In this document: one piece after another, positions 9,830 to 19,205 of the stretch
Layout: each line of letters opens with the position of its first letter
How positions within the stretch are numbered: the stretch's first letter is position 1
From: Bacteroidales bacterium
Lineage (GTDB): Bacteria > Bacteroidota > Bacteroidia > Bacteroidales > UBA932
Length of the DNA stretch: 60,968 nt
Assembly (NCBI GenBank): GCA_017553405.1
Contig: JAFZME010000086.1
Location: 1 to 60,968, forward strand
Direction of reading: 5' to 3'
The notes under the pieces: generated by a model
The model's input: the letters and a program-made list of their open reading frames with translations, nothing else
Told to the model about the DNA's origin: nothing
Database searches by the model: none
Position numbers and translations under genes: made by a program

Positions 9830-11315
9830 ATATAAAAATCAGCACCGTAAACGCCCAGAGCGAGGAGCCGCCGTAGCTTAGCAGCGGCAGCGGGATGCCG
9901 ATGACCGGCATAATGCCGATGGTCATACCTATATTGATGAAGAGGTGCATAAATATGCACGCGGCAACGCAGTAGCCGTAAATCCGCGTGAATTTCTCCC
10001 GGCACTCCTCCGCGTCTATTATTATCCTCGCTATCATAAACACGTACAGGCCTATCACGGCCAGGCAGCCAATGAAGCCCCACTCTTCACCGATGGTGCA
10101 GAAGATGAAGTCCGTCGACTGCTCCGGGATGAAGCCGTAGGCCGTCTGGGTGCCCTTGAGGAATCCCTTGCCGAAGAATCCGCCCGAGCCGATGGCAATC
10201 ATCGACTGTTTGACGTTGTAGCCGACACCGGTCGGATCGTCCTTCATACCGAGAAGGACCTCGATTCTCTGCCTCTGGTGCTCCTTGAGCACGTCGTTGA
10301 AGATAAACTCGGTGGAGAAAATGAGGGCCAGGCCGACGAGGAAAGTTATGACCGAGGCGCCTCCGAAGACGTTCTTCTCCTTGAACGCCTTGATTGCAAA
10401 TCGCGGGAGGACGCCGAGGCAGATAGCTATGAGGAAATAGATGGGCTTGATCTTGAGGAGGAAGGCCCAGAAGACTTTCTTCTCCTGTCCGGGAAGGGTG
10501 ACGGTGTAGGTGTCGGAGATTTTCTGTACGGATGCGGCTATATGGTCGGTCAGAAGCCCCCACAGCCACGGGAACAGCGAGCCCGCCAGGAGGAATATTC
10601 CCAGAAACAGCAGCATCTTCCAGAAATGCTTTTCATTGATGGCGTTGCAGAAGGTGACGACCGCTATGAGAATCATTATCGAGACATAGGGCGAAGCCGT
10701 CAGTGTCGTGATGAACAGGATAATTACAAGGCCGATAATCGAAAGGAGCCATCCGGTGAGCCCTTCCCTGTAGAGGACAAAGATGAATCCGAGATAGACA
10801 AGGGCGGAGCCCGTTTCCTTTTCTCCCAGAATCACCAGCATCGGAATCGCAATGATGGCGGCAACCTTCAGGAAATCCTTGAAGCGGGTTACCGAAAAGT
10901 CGGTGCGGCTTAGCATCGACGCCAGGAACAGCGACGTGGTGATCTTCGACACCTCCGCCGGCTGGAAACTCACGGGACCGAATTCAAACCACGACTTGGA
11001 TCCGTTGACCTCCTTCCCGAGGAAAATCACCGCTACCAGCAGTATGGCCACCAGGATGTACAAGTGCGGCGCGAAGGCCTCCCAGAGCCGTGGATTGACC
11101 AGGAAGATAATAACCCCGGCGAGTCCCAGGGCCGAAAGTATCCACACGAACTGCTTGCCGCTCCTGAAATCGAAATTGAATATGGACGGCGGCTCAGAGG
11201 AGTGGATGGAAGCATAGATGCTGAGCCAGCCGATGAGGACGAGGATCAGATAGCTGACTATCAGGGCCCAGTCCACCGACTGCTTCAGTGATCTTTCGTG
11301 TGCGTTGCCTTTCAT
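9792..11315 (-). CDS. rodA: Peptidoglycan glycosyltransferase RodA
   Basis: SEDS-family membrane glycosyltransferase that polymerises lipid II during cell elongation with PBP2. It is a 507-residue polytopic protein with family blocks NGSKSWFEFGPVSFQPAE, GEKETGSALVYLG and GIPLPLLSYGGSS near the C-terminus. It is longer than E. coli RodA (370) because of a central extension of roughly 100 residues around residues 235-330 that includes extra hydrophobic segments and a QKISDTYTVTLPGQEKK loop. A longer RodA is, to my knowledge, usual in Bacteroidota. Last gene of the mre operon, its start overlapping the PBP2 stop by 4 nt (ATGA). The final residues overlap the convergent ATPase gene. Confidence 0.95.
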   Translation of the reverse strand: MKGNAHERSLKQSVDWALIVSYLILVLIGWLSIYASIHSSEPPSIFNFDFRSGKQFVWILSALGLAGVIIFLVNPRLWEAFAPHLYILVAILLVAVIFLGKEVNGSKSWFEFGPVSFQPAEVSKITTSLFLASMLSRTDFSVTRFKDFLKVAAIIAIPMLVILGEKETGSALVYLGFIFVLYREGLTGWLLSIIGLVIILFITTLTASPYVSIMILIAVVTFCNAINEKHFWKMLLFLGIFLLAGSLFPWLWGLLTDHIAASVQKISDTYTVTLPGQEKKVFWAFLLKIKPIYFLIAICLGVLPRFAIKAFKEKNVFGGASVITFLVGLALIFSTEFIFNDVLKEHQRQRIEVLLGMKDDPTGVGYNVKQSMIAIGSGGFFGKGFLKGTQTAYGFIPEQSTDFIFCTIGEEWGFIGCLAVIGLYVFMIARIIIDAEECREKFTRIYGYCVAACIFMHLFINIGMTIGIMPVIGIPLPLLSYGGSSLWAFTVLIFIFIALYREEKKYY

Positions 11316-13165
11316 CTTCTCCTTATTCTGACACGGTTGAGCAGATAGCTGGTCTTCATCCTGGCCTCCAGGTCCTTCCTGGGGCCCCAGGGAATCTCTC
11401 CGTTGAGGTATTTTTCAACCATCAGCGAAGCGATGGGCGCAGCGTAGGCCGCACCGAAGCCGCCTCCTTCGATGTAGGCCGCAACGGCTATTTTCGGATC
11501 GTCCATAGGGGCGAAGCACATAAAGACGGAGTTGTCGTCGCCGTGGGGATTCTGCGCGGTGCCGGTCTTGCCGCATATGTCAAGCCCGTCCACCTGGGCG
11601 ATCCAGGCCGTGCCTCCGGTCCCGGGGGCGCTGTTGACGGCCCGCCACATTCCCTTGATGACCTTCGGGAACTGTGTCGTGTCGACCATCGTGTAGTGCT
11701 TCTCGTAGTACTTGGGGTCGATCTCTATGTCCTCGAATTCCTTCACCAGGTGAGGGATCTTGTACCATCCCCGGTTGGCCACGGTGGCGCAGAAATTGGC
11801 CAGGTGGAGAGGCGTGACGGCGATTTCTCCCTGTCCGATGGAAAGGGAGATGACGGTCGTGGAGTTCCAGCGTCCCTTGCCGTAGAACTTGTTGTAGGTC
11901 TTGGCCGAGGGAATGCTGCCGCTGAGCTCGGAGGGGAAGTCGCTGCCGAGTTTCTTGCCGAAACCGAAGCTCTCGACATACTTGTGCCAGGAGTCCATCG
12001 CTTCGTCGATGGATGCGTATTTTTTATTGTCGAGGATGTTGCGCAGGACGTAGCAGTAGTAGGCGTTGCACGACATCATAATCGACTCTTCCATATCGAT
12101 CGGCGACTTGTGGCCGTGGCAGCCGAGCTTGCGGTCGTCGGCGAACTGGTAGCCATAGTGGCAGGGGTGAGTCTCCGAGGGTGTAAGCACTCCTTCCTGA
12201 AGGCCTATGAGGGCGTTGACTATCTTGAAGCACGAGCCCGGCGGGTAGTAGGCCTGCACCGCCCGGTTGAACATCGGCTTGTAGGGGTTGGAGGAAATCT
12301 CCTCATAGTGCTTCCCGATGTCGGCCAGCATACTTACGTCTATGCCGGGGCTGGAGACGATGGCGAGAATCTCGCCCGTGGAGGGCTCCAGGGCGACTAC
12401 GGCTCCGAGCTTGTTGCGCATAAGCTGCTGGCCATAGCGCTGCAGGTCGGCGTCAATGGTGGTCATAATGTCGTGGCCGGGGGAGGCCTCCTTGTCTTCG
12501 GCGCCGTCCTTGTAGGAGCTTTCGATGCGCCCGCGGGCGTTGCGGATGTAGATGTGATAGCCCTTTTCTCCGCGAAGGTCTTTCTCCCTGGCCGCCTCGA
12601 TGCCCGTCTTGCCGACATAGTCGCCGATGCTGTATTCCTCGGGGTGGGATTTAATATACGCCGCGTCGACTTCGGACACATAGCCGAGGAGGTTGCCGCC
12701 GGCGTTGATCGGGTAGTCGCGTATGCTTCGCACCTGGCCGTAGAAGCCCGGGAACTGATACTTGACCTCGTCGAATTTCATATAGGTCTCGGCGGGAATC
12801 TGCTTCAGCATCGCAACCGACTGGAAGCCGATTTTCTTGATATTGCTCCTGTACTCGGCCATCTTGTCGCGGATCAGCTGCGGATCCACGTCGAGGACGG
12901 ACGCGAGCGTCAGGGTGTCGAATGCGGTCACTTCGCGCGGCGTGACCATTATGTCGTAGGCCACCTTGTTGCCTACGATGATCTTGCCGTTGCGGTCGTA
13001 GATGACACCCCTTGTGGGGTAGATGACCTCCTTGACTATGGAGTTGCTTATGGAATCGGCCTTGTACTTGCCGTTGATGACCTGGATATAGAAAATCTTG
13101 CCCAGAAGTATCGCCGCGGCGATTCCGAGCCCTATGAGAATCTTGATCTGACGGTCGTCTCTCAT
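11312..13165 (-). CDS. mrdA: Penicillin-binding protein 2 (class B transpeptidase)
   Basis: Elongation-specific D,D-transpeptidase, the partner of RodA. An N-terminal membrane anchor (IGLGIAAAILLGKIFYIQVI, residues about 11-30) precedes the dimerisation/pedestal region. The transpeptidase domain has the active-site SCFK (about residue 311, in PPGSCFK), the SCN triad in MMSCNAYY (about 367) and KTGTAQNP (about 531). Length (617) is normal. The start ATG shares one base with the mreD stop, and the end overlaps rodA by 4 nt, so translation is coupled through the operon. Target of beta-lactams such as mecillinam in other bacteria. Confidence 0.95.
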   Translation of the reverse strand: MRDDRQIKILIGLGIAAAILLGKIFYIQVINGKYKADSISNSIVKEVIYPTRGVIYDRNGKIIVGNKVAYDIMVTPREVTAFDTLTLASVLDVDPQLIRDKMAEYRSNIKKIGFQSVAMLKQIPAETYMKFDEVKYQFPGFYGQVRSIRDYPINAGGNLLGYVSEVDAAYIKSHPEEYSIGDYVGKTGIEAAREKDLRGEKGYHIYIRNARGRIESSYKDGAEDKEASPGHDIMTTIDADLQRYGQQLMRNKLGAVVALEPSTGEILAIVSSPGIDVSMLADIGKHYEEISSNPYKPMFNRAVQAYYPPGSCFKIVNALIGLQEGVLTPSETHPCHYGYQFADDRKLGCHGHKSPIDMEESIMMSCNAYYCYVLRNILDNKKYASIDEAMDSWHKYVESFGFGKKLGSDFPSELSGSIPSAKTYNKFYGKGRWNSTTVISLSIGQGEIAVTPLHLANFCATVANRGWYKIPHLVKEFEDIEIDPKYYEKHYTMVDTTQFPKVIKGMWRAVNSAPGTGGTAWIAQVDGLDICGKTGTAQNPHGDDNSVFMCFAPMDDPKIAVAAYIEGGGFGAAYAAPIASLMVEKYLNGEIPWGPRKDLEARMKTSYLLNRVRIRRR

Positions 13166-13677
13166 CAGCTTCTCCCTTCAGGGGAAAGTGCGTCGACTGC
13201 CGGCAGGGAAAGCAGGAATCCGGTGATGAGAGAGCAGAGGAAGCGTACGAAATTGAACCAGAACGGCCTCGTGCCGGCCCCGTCCGCGGCGATGTAGATG
13301 ATGAGGAACAGCGTCTGGACGAAAAGGATGGCCAGGGCGACTTTCGTGAATCCGTTGCGCCTGATGGAGAAATCCTCCTTGCGGGAGAACATCTCTTCTC
13401 CGAAGACGAAGGAAATTACCGTGTTGCGGAGGAAGGCCACGGGCACCAAGGCCAGGGTGTTGAGGCCGAGCACGCCGTCGGCGAGAAGGTCTACTCCCAG
13501 TCCGGTGCCGAAGGCAATCATCAATGCGATATTGGTCGAATAGCGGATGGGAATGGAGAGCACCATCACCGGCAGGATGCTGAGGGTGATGAAATACGAC
13601 AGGTGGAAATAGTTGGTGATCAGAATCTGGATGACCGCCAACAGGAAATACGCAAGGAAGAAGTCAACCCTTTTCAT
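13165..13677 (-). CDS. mreD: Rod shape-determining protein MreD
   Basis: Small inner-membrane protein of the elongasome. The 170 residues are very hydrophobic, with about five membrane segments (YFLLAVIQILITNYF, then the ITLSILPVMVLSIP region, and further helices around 55-75, 120-140 and 145-160). Sequence identity in this family is low, so the call rests on membrane topology, length and its place between mreC and PBP2. Overlaps mreC by 4 nt. Confidence 0.88.
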   Translation of the reverse strand: MKRVDFFLAYFLLAVIQILITNYFHLSYFITLSILPVMVLSIPIRYSTNIALMIAFGTGLGVDLLADGVLGLNTLALVPVAFLRNTVISFVFGEEMFSRKEDFSIRRNGFTKVALAILFVQTLFLIIYIAADGAGTRPFWFNFVRFLCSLITGFLLSLPAVDALSPEGRS

Positions 13678-14495
13678 TTGTTTTCCAGGGCCTCCAGCTC
13701 CCTTTGCGAAGTGTTGCTGACAACGGTCACGTAGCGCAGCGTCGAGAAGTCCTGGAACAGGGTGACCTTGATTTCATTGGTCGCTCCGTTGATGATCTTC
13801 GAAGGGCCGGCTGTCCCGAGGGGGATGTCGGGAGGGAAGATCAGGGAGTGGCCGCTGGTGTAGATGGTGTCGCCTTCCTCGTACTTGTACTGGAGGGGAA
13901 TCTCCCTGAGGATGGCCTTGTTGGAAGAGTGGCCGTCCCAGACAAGCGGACCTACGGCTCCATTGTCGCCGAGGCGGGCGCTGATGGAGATGTCGTAGTT
14001 CATAAAGGAAAGGGCGTAGGAGTGGTGCTTCTCCACCGCGTCGACGATGCCGACCACGCCCTTGCCGGTCACTATACCGCTTTTCTCAAGGACTCCGTCC
14101 TCCGAGCCGCGGTTGATGATGATGTAGTTGTGCTGCTTGTTGCGGCTGATCTTTTCAATCTCGGCCGGGGTGTAGATGAACCCCCTGGCGCGCTTGAGAC
14201 CGAACTTCATCGTGTCCAGGCGGGCGTCGTCGACGATGGCCTTGTAGTAGACGAGGTCCTTGTGAAGGGCCGCGTTTTCTGCGGCGAGGTCGCGGTTGAT
14301 CTTGCGGAGCATAAAGTAGTACTTTACGCTTTCGGTGCCGCCCCAGAGCGTCCCCTGGATGCGGTGGGCGCCGCGCGCTATCCAGAACCGCTGCAGCGAA
14401 TCCCGGGAAGAGAGCATATTCAGAGCAGCAATCTCCATAAGGATGAAGATTGCCGCGCTGATGAGTATGGGTATGATCTTCCTTTCCCTGGGCAT
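13674..14495 (-). CDS. mreC: Rod shape-determining protein MreC
   Basis: Periplasmic scaffold of the elongasome. The 273 residues start with a basic MPRERK then a membrane helix (IIPILISAAIFILMEIAAL), a coiled-coil stretch around 65-90 (YFMLRKINRDLAAENAALHK) and the beta-rich MreC domain with SGIVTGKGVVGIVDAV and MNYDISISARLG. I start at the ATG 10 nt after the mreB stop. The frame continues upstream, but only as an antisense-like extension over mreB that would add a Ser/Arg-rich tail before the membrane anchor. Overlaps mreD by 4 nt. Confidence 0.92.
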   Translation of the reverse strand: MPRERKIIPILISAAIFILMEIAALNMLSSRDSLQRFWIARGAHRIQGTLWGGTESVKYYFMLRKINRDLAAENAALHKDLVYYKAIVDDARLDTMKFGLKRARGFIYTPAEIEKISRNKQHNYIIINRGSEDGVLEKSGIVTGKGVVGIVDAVEKHHSYALSFMNYDISISARLGDNGAVGPLVWDGHSSNKAILREIPLQYKYEEGDTIYTSGHSLIFPPDIPLGTAGPSKIINGATNEIKVTLFQDFSTLRYVTVVSNTSQRELEALENK

Positions 14496-14505
14496 CGCCG
14501 GCCTT

Positions 14506-15525
14506 TTAGCGCATAAGGAACTGGTAGTTCTCGGTGTTCTTGAGGGCGATGCAGGTGCCGCGCGCAACTGCGCGGAGAGGGTCTTCGGCAACGTGGAACT
14601 GGATGTTGACCTTGTCGCTGAGCCTCTTGGCAAGACCCCTCAGGAGGGCGCCGCCGCCGGAAAGGAATATGCCGTTCTCCACGATGTCGGAGTAGAGCTC
14701 CGGAGGAGTCTGCTCAAGGACGCCGAGGATGGAGGCTTCGATCCTTGCGATGGATTTGTCGAGGCAGTGGGCGATCTCCTGGTAGTTGATTATGGCGTCC
14801 ACGGGGTGGGCGGTCATAAGGTTCGGGCCCCTCACGAGGAACGGCTCCGGCTCTTCGTCAAGCTCGGGGATGACCGATCCGACGGCGATCTTGATCCTTT
14901 CTGCCGTCGTCTCGCCGACCTTGATGTTGTGCTGCTGGCGGAGGTAGTTCTGGATGTCGGAGGTGAAGACGTCGCCGGCCACACGGATGCTGTCCTGCTG
15001 GACTATGCCGCCGAGGGAGATGACGGCGATCTCGGTCGTGCCGCCGCCTATGTCGACGACCATATTGCCCCTCGGGGCCTCGACGTCGAGACCGATACCG
15101 AGGGCCGCGGCCATAGGCTCATAGATGAGGTAGACGTCGCGCCCTCCGGCGTGCTCTGAGGAGTCGCGGACGGCCCTGAGCTCGACTTCGGTGGAGCCGG
15201 AAGGGACGCCGACGACGATTTTGAGGTTGGGCGGGAAGAGCGACTTGTGCTTCGAGTTGACCTGGCGGATGAATTCGCGGATCATCATCTCGGCGGCCTG
15301 GAAGTCGGCGATGACGCCGTCGCGCAGAGGGCGGACGGTCTTGATACCGGGATTGGTCTTCTCGTGCATCAGCTTGGCTTTCTGGCCGATAGCCTTGAAG
15401 TTGCCGTTGTTGTCCATAGCGACGATGCTGGGCTCGTCGAGGGCAATCTCGTCATTTTTGAAGATGACGGTGTTGGCTGTGCCAAGGTCTATAGCGAGTT
15501 CTTGTGTAAGGAATGAGAATGCCAT
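14506..15525 (-). CDS. mreB: Rod shape-determining protein MreB (actin homologue)
   Basis: ATP-dependent actin-like filament that orients cell-wall synthesis along the rod. The 339 residues carry the actin-fold phosphate-1 loop (DLGTANTVIF), phosphate-2 loop (VVDIGGGTTEIAVI) and adenosine motif (FLSGGGALLRGLA). The N-terminus MAFSFLTQ may serve as the membrane-binding amphipathic stretch seen in MreB. First gene of the mreBCD-PBP2-rodA operon, preceded by a good Bacteroidota promoter. Its presence predicts a rod or coccobacillus shape. Confidence 0.97.
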   Translation of the reverse strand: MAFSFLTQELAIDLGTANTVIFKNDEIALDEPSIVAMDNNGNFKAIGQKAKLMHEKTNPGIKTVRPLRDGVIADFQAAEMMIREFIRQVNSKHKSLFPPNLKIVVGVPSGSTEVELRAVRDSSEHAGGRDVYLIYEPMAAALGIGLDVEAPRGNMVVDIGGGTTEIAVISLGGIVQQDSIRVAGDVFTSDIQNYLRQQHNIKVGETTAERIKIAVGSVIPELDEEPEPFLVRGPNLMTAHPVDAIINYQEIAHCLDKSIARIEASILGVLEQTPPELYSDIVENGIFLSGGGALLRGLAKRLSDKVNIQFHVAEDPLRAVARGTCIALKNTENYQFLMR

Positions 15526-15562
15526 ATCTTTCTATTAAATTTCTTTTCAATCGACAGGACTT

Positions 15563-15594
15563 CAAATGTAAGAAAAATTTGATATCTTCGCAAA
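15563..15594 (-). promoter_or_regulatory. Promoter of the mreB operon
   Basis: On the minus strand the sequence reads TTTG, then exactly 20 nt, then TACATTTG, matching the TTTG/TAnnTTTG Bacteroidota consensus at both boxes with ideal spacing. The predicted transcript starts about 30 nt before the mreB ATG. Confidence 0.75.
15583..15590 (+). promoter_or_regulatory. Possible -7 box of ispD (TATCTTCG)
   Basis: One-mismatch match to TAnnTTTG, 23 nt before the ispD ATG. It lies within the mreB promoter on the other strand, so the two divergent promoters overlap. The same TATCTTCG variant occurs before lpxK. No -33 box is evident. Confidence 0.4.
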
Positions 15595-15613
15595 AGAAAA
15601 AATTCTTCTTTGT

Positions 15614-16321
15614 ATGGACAGGAAATTTTTTTTGGTGGCCGTCGCAGGAGGTCGCGGCGTCAGGATGGGTTCGGAAGTACCCAAGCAGTTCCTTCCCCTG
15701 AAAGGCAAGGCCGTGCTTGAAAGGACCATTTCCCGCTTCGTGGAGGCCTTCCCGGGGCTTTCTGTCGTCACAGTCCTCCCAAAAGAGCACATATCCGCCT
15801 GGGATGCCTATTGCTCCTCACGCGGATTCTCCCTCCGCCAGACAATAGTCCCCGGAGGCATCACCCGCTTCCATTCAGTCAGGGCCGCCCTGTCGAAAGT
15901 CCCCGACGGCGCGATAGTGGCCATCCACGACGGCGTGAGGCCGCTTGTCAGCGTGTCCCTTCTTCGCCGTATGGCCGAAAGGATGGCGACGGAAAGGGCC
16001 CTCATCCCCGTCGTTCCCGTCACCGACACCCTCAAAATCCTCAATCAGGCCGAAGGCGGAGCCCTCGTGACCGCCCCTGATTCCGACCCTGTCCGAAGCC
16101 GCTACTATGCCGCACAGACGCCTCAGATGTTTCTGTCCGAGGAGATAAAGGCCGCCTATGCCGGCCCGTTCGATCCTTCTTTCACCGATGACGCCTCCGT
16201 CGCCAGGAGAAACGACATACCGCTCTCCTACATCGAAGGAGAACGGTACAATATCAAGATCACCACCCCGGAGGACCTTGTCCTCGCGGAGACGGTTATG
16301 GATCACCTTGTCCCCGAGTAG
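15614..16321 (+). CDS. ispD: 2-C-methyl-D-erythritol 4-phosphate cytidylyltransferase
   Basis: Third step of the MEP isoprenoid pathway, coupling CTP and methylerythritol phosphate. In 235 residues the CTP-binding N-terminus reads AVAGGRGVRMGSEVPKQFL, the substrate-loop region has HDGVRPLVS, and TDDASVARR and ITTPEDL lie at the C-terminus. In the glycine-rich loop the usual AAGxGxRMG is AGGRGVRMG, a mild variation. Stands alone, divergent from mreB, and its end overlaps the convergent lrp gene by 19 nt. Confidence 0.93.
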   Translation: MDRKFFLVAVAGGRGVRMGSEVPKQFLPLKGKAVLERTISRFVEAFPGLSVVTVLPKEHISAWDAYCSSRGFSLRQTIVPGGITRFHSVRAALSKVPDGAIVAIHDGVRPLVSVSLLRRMAERMATERALIPVVPVTDTLKILNQAEGGALVTAPDSDPVRSRYYAAQTPQMFLSEEIKAAYAGPFDPSFTDDASVARRNDIPLSYIEGERYNIKITTPEDLVLAETVMDHLVPE

Positions 16322-16803
16322 GTCGTACTCTTGAAATCCTTTACCCACACCTGACGCTCGATGGCCTCGTCGAGCGAGATCATCGTTTCGGTGGACTGGA
16401 TGTAGGGGATTTTCTGTATGGTGTTGAGAAGGACCTCCATAAGGTGGTCGTTGTCAAGGCAGTAGACCTTTGCGAGAAGGCCGGACTTGCCGGTGACGTA
16501 GTGGCATTCGACAATCTCGGGAATCTTCTTCAGATAGGCCACGACTTCCGGATACTTGTTGGCCTCCGATAGCTGGATGGAAATGAAGGCGCAGACGTTG
16601 AGGCCGAGAGCCTGCGGTTTGACGAGAAGACGGCTGCCGGTGATGACTCCGGCGGCTTCCAGTCTCTTTACTCTCTGGTGGATGGCCGCTCCGGAGACGT
16701 TGCACTCGCGCGCTATCTCGAGGAAAGGCATCCTGGCGTTCTTGACGAGGGATGAGAGGATTTTCTGATCGATCGGATCGATGTGGTAGGTTGGGGCTGC
16801 CAT
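16303..16803 (-). CDS. Lrp/AsnC-family transcriptional regulator
   Basis: DNA-binding regulator that usually responds to amino acids. The 166 residues have an N-terminal winged helix (IDQKILSSLVKNARMPFLEI, with recognition helix region VSGAAIHQRVKRLEAAGVI) and a C-terminal RAM/AsnC effector domain (YHYVTG-type block HYVTGKSGLLAKVYC). It lies 4 nt downstream of topA on the same strand and is probably co-transcribed with it. The effector and targets cannot be inferred. The aromatic amino acid genes 20 kb away are one possibility but nothing here shows it. Confidence 0.9.
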   Translation of the reverse strand: MAAPTYHIDPIDQKILSSLVKNARMPFLEIARECNVSGAAIHQRVKRLEAAGVITGSRLLVKPQALGLNVCAFISIQLSEANKYPEVVAYLKKIPEIVECHYVTGKSGLLAKVYCLDNDHLMEVLLNTIQKIPYIQSTETMISLDEAIERQVWVKDFKSTTYSGTR

Positions 16804-16807
16804 AACT

Positions 16808-19114
16808 TTATTTTGCGGGTTTCATTTTAGGTTTTGCGGGACCGGCCGCGATAATCTTGCGGCACTCTTCATCGGTGAGGTTCTCCGCGTTCTTGCCGCG
16901 GGGAATCTTGTAGTTGACTCCGCCGGCTTTGATATATGGACCGTAGGGGCCTTTCATAATGGCGAATCCGTCGCCTTCCCTCACGACGCCCTTGTTGCCT
17001 CCTTCCTCTGCGGAAATGAGGGCCAGGCACTCCTCAAGCGTGATCTTGAGGGGGTCTTTGCCGCGGGGAACGGAAATATTGCGCTTGCCGAACTTGATAT
17101 AGGGACCGAAACGGCCTTTGGTCACGACGATCTCTTCCCCGTCCTTCTCGCCGACCGTCCTGGGGAGGTCGAACAGCTTGAGGGCCTGTTCGAGCGAAAG
17201 CGACTCGATGAGCATACCTTTCGGGAGCGAAGCGAACTGCTTCTTCTCTCCGTCTCCTTTCTGGACGAAAGCGCCGAAACGGCCGAATTTTGCGATGAGG
17301 GGCTCGCCCGTCTCCGGGTCGTTGCCGATGAGTTTTTCGACCTTGTTGTATTTGCCGTCGCCGAGAACTTCGCCCACCCTGTCGTGGAACGGGGCGTAGA
17401 ATCCGGAGATGGTCTTTTCCCAGGAGGCTTTGCCTTCGGCGATCTTGTCGAAGTCCTCCTCAACCCTTGCCGTGAAGTCGTAGTCGACGATGCCGGGGAA
17501 TTCGCTGACGAGGAAATCGGAAACGATGATGCCGATGTCCTGGGGCATAAGCTTGCGCTTTTCCGCCCCGACGACCTCGGCCTTCTTCGAGAAGGTGAGC
17601 TTGTCGCCGACGAGAGTGATGTTCTCGACGGGCATCCTGACTCCTTCCTTGTCGCCCTCGACTATGTAGCCCCTGCCGGAGGAAAGGGTGGGAACGATGG
17701 TCCCCCAGGTGGACGGGCGGCCGATTTCAAGCTCCTCGAGCTTTTTCGTGAGGGTGCCTTGCGAGTAGCGCGGAGGAGCGGCGGTGAACTTGCATTCGGC
17801 GGAAATGGAACGGGCAATCATCCTGTCGCCTTTCTTCACGTCGGGAAGGATGGTCTCGCCCTCCTCGATTTCGGAGTCGCCGTCGGCCGGTCCGTAGAGT
17901 TTCATATAGCCGTCGAAGAGGATCTCCATCGCCTGGGTGTTGTAGGCCTCGGGCCTCTTGTCGGAGGAGATGCGCACGGTGGTGTTGAGGACTTTGGCGT
18001 CGGCCATCTGGCTGGCTACCGTACGCTTCCAGATGAGGGCATATAGGCGCTTTTCAAGGGTGGTGCCTTCGATTTCGGTCTTGGTGACGAAGGTCGGGCG
18101 GATGGCCTCGTGGGCTTCCTGCGCGCCGCGAACCCTTGTCTTGTACTGGCGGGGCTTCGAATAGGGAGCTCCGAAAGCTTCGGCGATGTATTTGGCCGTC
18201 GTGTTGATGGCGAGAGAGGAGAGAGTCGTGGAGTCGGTCCTCATATAGGTGATGAGACCCCTTTCGTAGAGCGACTGCGCGACTTTCATCGTCTGGCTTA
18301 CGGGGAAATGGAGCCTTCTGGAGGCCTCCTGCTGGAGGGTGGAAGTGGTAAAGGGAGCCGCTGGATGGCGGAATGCTTCCTTTTTGTCCACTGCGTCCAC
18401 CTTGTAGGACGCTCCGATGCTGTCTTCAAGGAACTTCCTGGCGTCGTCTTCCCTGTCGAACTTCGTGTCGAGCACGGCCTTCAGCTTCGTCGAGGAGGGG
18501 GCTCCTTCGGGAGTGAAGGTGCCTTCCACCCTGTAGAAGGGCTCCGGCCGGAATGCCATAATCTCCTTTTCACGGTCCACGATGAGACGCAGCGCGACGC
18601 TCTGCACCCTTCCTGCGGAAAGCTTCGGCTGAATCTTGCGCCAGAGCACCGGCGAGAGCTCGAATCCGACGAGGCGGTCGAGCACGCGGCGCGCCTGCTG
18701 GGCGTTGACCAGTTTCATATCGATGTCGCGAGGGTTGGCCAGGGCTTCCAGCACGGCAGGCTTTGTGATCTCGTGGTAGGTGATGCGCCGGGTCTTGGCC
18801 GGGTCGAGGCCGAGGGTGACTGCGAGGTGCCAGGCGATGGCTTCTCCCTCGCGGTCGGGATCGGATGCGAGATAGATGGTCGAAGCCTTGGCGGCAAGGG
18901 CTTTCAGCTCGGAGACCACTCGCTTCTTGTCGGCCGGGACTTCGTATTCCGGTGTGAATCCGTGTTCGATATCGACAGAAAGCCTTTTTTCGCTGAGGTC
19001 ACGGATGTGGCCGCGCGAAGAAACGACTCTGAAACTCTCCTTCTCTTTTTTCAGAAATGCATCGATTTCCCTGGCCTTGGTCGGGGACTCGACGATTATG
19101 AGATTTTCCTCCAT
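16808..19114 (-). CDS. topA: DNA topoisomerase I
   Basis: Type IA topoisomerase that relaxes negative supercoils. I start at the ATG giving MEENLIIVESPTKA, where the Toprim domain begins. An upstream in-frame ATG would add 16 residues lying inside the promoter. Acidic Toprim motif is SDPDREGEAIAWH (residues 84-96), and the active-site Tyr290 is in LITYMRTDS. Instead of C-terminal Cys4 zinc fingers it has repeats of the type KGRFGPYIKFGKRNISVP and KGPYGPYIKAGGVNYKIP, as in other Bacteroidota TopA. Full length 768. Followed after 4 nt by the lrp-like gene. Confidence 0.96.
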   Translation of the reverse strand: MEENLIIVESPTKAREIDAFLKKEKESFRVVSSRGHIRDLSEKRLSVDIEHGFTPEYEVPADKKRVVSELKALAAKASTIYLASDPDREGEAIAWHLAVTLGLDPAKTRRITYHEITKPAVLEALANPRDIDMKLVNAQQARRVLDRLVGFELSPVLWRKIQPKLSAGRVQSVALRLIVDREKEIMAFRPEPFYRVEGTFTPEGAPSSTKLKAVLDTKFDREDDARKFLEDSIGASYKVDAVDKKEAFRHPAAPFTTSTLQQEASRRLHFPVSQTMKVAQSLYERGLITYMRTDSTTLSSLAINTTAKYIAEAFGAPYSKPRQYKTRVRGAQEAHEAIRPTFVTKTEIEGTTLEKRLYALIWKRTVASQMADAKVLNTTVRISSDKRPEAYNTQAMEILFDGYMKLYGPADGDSEIEEGETILPDVKKGDRMIARSISAECKFTAAPPRYSQGTLTKKLEELEIGRPSTWGTIVPTLSSGRGYIVEGDKEGVRMPVENITLVGDKLTFSKKAEVVGAEKRKLMPQDIGIIVSDFLVSEFPGIVDYDFTARVEEDFDKIAEGKASWEKTISGFYAPFHDRVGEVLGDGKYNKVEKLIGNDPETGEPLIAKFGRFGAFVQKGDGEKKQFASLPKGMLIESLSLEQALKLFDLPRTVGEKDGEEIVVTKGRFGPYIKFGKRNISVPRGKDPLKITLEECLALISAEEGGNKGVVREGDGFAIMKGPYGPYIKAGGVNYKIPRGKNAENLTDEECRKIIAAGPAKPKMKPAK

Positions 19115-19130
19115 ACTCAAAACTTTTGTG

Positions 19131-19163
19131 CAAAGTAAATCACAATCGGGGCAATTTTCCAAA
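19131..19163 (-). promoter_or_regulatory. Promoter of topA
   Basis: Minus strand reads TTTG, 21 nt, TTACTTTG (one mismatch to TAnnTTTG), about 17 nt before the chosen topA ATG. Its position supports that start over the longer one. Confidence 0.5.
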
Positions 19164-19172
19164 TTTTAATGC

Positions 19173-19180
19173 TATTTTTG
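19173..19180 (+). promoter_or_regulatory. -7 promoter box of the PBP1A-ddl-prmC operon (TATTTTTG)
   Basis: Perfect TAnnTTTG match 25 nt before the PBP1A ATG. No convincing TTTG upstream box. It is interleaved with the divergent topA promoter. Confidence 0.55.
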
Positions 19181-19205
19181 TAATTCAGACCAAACTGACG
19201 ACAAG

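Noticed and set aside
13704..14516. Long plus-strand open frames antisense to mreC and others such as 2.0-3.6, 19.2-21.3 and 52.5-54.8 kb
   Set aside because: They mirror real genes on the opposite strand, a common effect in GC-rich coding DNA, and lack recognisable domains.
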